From JBBSTY01 sp038235385 (GTDB taxonomy: Bacteria; Actinomycetota; Acidimicrobiia; Acidimicrobiales; Acidimicrobilacustridaceae): DNA of 15,155 bases. Each line of letters begins with the position of its first letter. Within the stretch, counting starts at the first letter, position 1. The translations under genes and the position numbers were made by a program. This document shows, in pieces, positions 13,664-15,155 of the stretch. The stretch spans positions 1-15,155 of the forward strand of contig JBBSTY010000107.1 in assembly GCA_038235385.1 (NCBI GenBank), written 5' to 3'. Under the pieces are notes generated by a model, which saw nothing but the letters and a program-made list of their open reading frames with translations, ran no database searches and was not told where the DNA came from.

Positions 13664-15106
13664 TCAGAAGTCGAGTCCGGACAGCTCGGGGAACCAGGCC
13701 TTGGATCGCTCGACGGCACGGAGCCAGCGTTCACGGTCGGTCGGCGGTCCGGGTTCGACCGAGGTCGTGGGCTTCCAGGTGGCGGCGATGTCGTCCATGC
13801 CGTCCCACACACCGATCGCCATCCCGGCGAGGAAGGCGGCGCCGAGCGTCGTCGCCTCCACGACCGGTGACACCTCGACCGGGCGTTGGGCGGCGTCGGC
13901 GAGGGCCTGGACGAACGTGGGGTTGCGCGACATGCCGCCGTCGATGCGCAGCTCGGGGATCGACCGGCCGCTGTCGGTCTCGGTCGCAGCGACGAGGTCG
14001 GCCCCACGGTTCGCGACCCCCTCGAGGACGGCCCGCACGATGTGGGCGGCCTCGGTTCCTCGTGTGATCCCGAACAACGAGCCGCGAGCGCCGTAGTCCC
14101 ACGACGGGGTTCCGAGCCCGAGCAACGCGGGGACGTACACGACACCGTCGGTGCTCCTGCACCGCTGCGCGACGTCGTGCGAACCCTCGGCAGAAGGGAT
14201 CAGCCCCAAGTCGTCCCGGAGCCACTCGACGTTCGAGCCGGCCGACAACATGATCGCCTCGAGGCCCCATACCGCTTCGCCGCCCTGGCTCCAGGCGACG
14301 ATCGGGAACGTCCCTCCGCCGCCGCGCGTGGCGAAGGTGGGACGCCCGGATTCGAGCACGACATCGAGCATGCCGCCGGTGCCGAAGGTGATCTTGGCCA
14401 CCCCGGGACGCACGCACCCCTGTCCGATGAGCGAGGCCTGCTGGTCGCCGGCGATCCCCGTGATGGGAGGTGCGCCCTCGAGTGCCGTCGCCCGGCCGAT
14501 CTCTCCGGTCGAGTCGACGATCGTGGGCATCATCGCTGCGGGGATGCCGAGCCGATCGAGCACGGCGGTGTCCCATCCCCGCCCCGCGAAGTCCACGAGG
14601 CCGGTGACGCCCGCGTTCGTGAGGTCGGTGACGTGCACGTCGCCGCGGGTGAGTTGCCACACGATCCACGAATCCACCGTGCCGAAGCAGAGGTCGCGGG
14701 TGCGTTCGGGGTCGTGCAGATCCAGGAGGTGGGTGAGCTTGGTGGCCGACATGTTCGGCGCCAGGCGCAAGCCGTCGGCCTGAAGGACGAGGCAGTCCCC
14801 GACGGTGCGCAGGTCCTGCCATCCGAGCGCCGGCCCGACCGGGACACCGGTGGCGCGGTCCCACACGATCGTCGACGCACGCTGGCTGGCGATCCCCACC
14901 GCGTCGACCGGTCCGCTCTCGGCGAGGCAGCGCCGAGCCATCTCGAGGGCGGCGTCGGCCATCACCTGCGCGTCGAACTCGACGAGACCGGCGTCGGGGG
15001 AGTCGGGGAGGATCTCCCGGCGGTGCTCGTGGACGACCTGCGCGTCCGGGGTCACGACCGCGGCGCGCAGCCCGCTCGTTCCCACATCGATGACCAGGAT
15101 GTTCAC
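13664..15106 (-). CDS. FGGY-family carbohydrate kinase, glycerol-kinase-like
   Basis: A 480-residue cytoplasmic kinase with the complete two-domain FGGY fold. The N-terminal phosphate loop is VIDVGTSGLRAAV (residues 5-17). The glycerol-kinase-type segment FGTVDSWIVWQLTRGDVHVT lies at 141-160, the catalytic Asp is D221 in GDQQA, and the ATP-site motifs are FGTGGML (241-247), GITRGTEAAHIVRA (346-359) and DGGMSRN (389-395). Length matches glycerol kinases (about 500). Two substrate motifs differ: QRET of glycerol kinases reads QRAS (75-78) and PYFSGTK reads PNMSATK (117-123), removing the Glu and Tyr that contact glycerol. The substrate may be another polyol or sugar, so I withhold glpK. The GTG start has GAGGAGG 7 nt upstream. 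Confidence 0.85.
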   Translation of the reverse strand: MNILVIDVGTSGLRAAVVTPDAQVVHEHRREILPDSPDAGLVEFDAQVMADAALEMARRCLAESGPVDAVGIASQRASTIVWDRATGVPVGPALGWQDLRTVGDCLVLQADGLRLAPNMSATKLTHLLDLHDPERTRDLCFGTVDSWIVWQLTRGDVHVTDLTNAGVTGLVDFAGRGWDTAVLDRLGIPAAMMPTIVDSTGEIGRATALEGAPPITGIAGDQQASLIGQGCVRPGVAKITFGTGGMLDVVLESGRPTFATRGGGGTFPIVAWSQGGEAVWGLEAIMLSAGSNVEWLRDDLGLIPSAEGSHDVAQRCRSTDGVVYVPALLGLGTPSWDYGARGSLFGITRGTEAAHIVRAVLEGVANRGADLVAATETDSGRSIPELRIDGGMSRNPTFVQALADAAQRPVEVSPVVEATTLGAAFLAGMAIGVWDGMDDIAATWKPTTSVEPGPPTDRERWLRAVERSKAWFPELSGLDF

Positions 15107-15155
15107 GTCGGCGCCTCCTCGGCGGACGGATCGGCGGGTCGGTCGCGTCGGAGGG

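Overview
The window is high-GC throughout and looks like a chromosomal stretch of an actinobacterium. Class A RNase P RNA, likely leaderless genes, and a cluster of Tat-exported ferritin-like proteins with cupredoxin lipoproteins would fit the Acidimicrobiia. That taxonomic guess is inference; the sequence alone does not settle it.

Layout. (1) Positions 1-155: the C-terminus of an unidentified gene. (2) Positions 156-8736: an integrative element. It carries an Xre-type regulator, an IS3-like transposase remnant, two secreted proteins of unknown function, a MobF relaxase/helicase split by one in-frame amber codon, an excisionase-like protein, a second Xre-type regulator and a tyrosine integrase. 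(3) Positions 8709-10314: a second segment with no integrase, carrying a type VII MntA-HepT (MNT-HEPN) toxin-antitoxin pair and perhaps two tiny coupled ORFs. (4) Positions 10289-10717, minus strand: an intact RNase P RNA gene (rnpB). (5) Positions 10844-15106, minus strand: resident genes, namely a cupredoxin lipoprotein, two ferritin-like proteins, a second cupredoxin lipoprotein and a FGGY-family kinase.

What ties the left part together is a direct repeat of about 28-30 bp. The 3' end of rnpB (P4 3' strand through P1 3' strand) occurs in the intact gene at 10285-10314, again at 8709-8736 just after the integrase gene, and again at 156-185. The simplest reading is that the rnpB 3' end is an attachment site used at least twice. 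An integrase-bearing mobilizable element and an integrase-less (cis-mobilizable) segment then sit in tandem, each insertion recreating a functional rnpB end. Pairs of a CGCGG(G)AC motif 11 bp apart lie 134-146 bp inside the left end of both segments, and again near the right end of the second. They are candidate recombinase arm sites.

The element has conjugative DNA-processing functions (relaxase, Xis, Int) but no visible coupling protein, type IV secretion system or FtsK-like translocase, so it would be mobilizable rather than self-transmissible. The amber codon in the relaxase may mean it is decaying. The host genes right of rnpB read as an envelope redox or metal cluster (blue-copper proteins, di-metal ferritin-like proteins) next to a sugar/polyol kinase whose substrate pocket departs from glycerol kinase.
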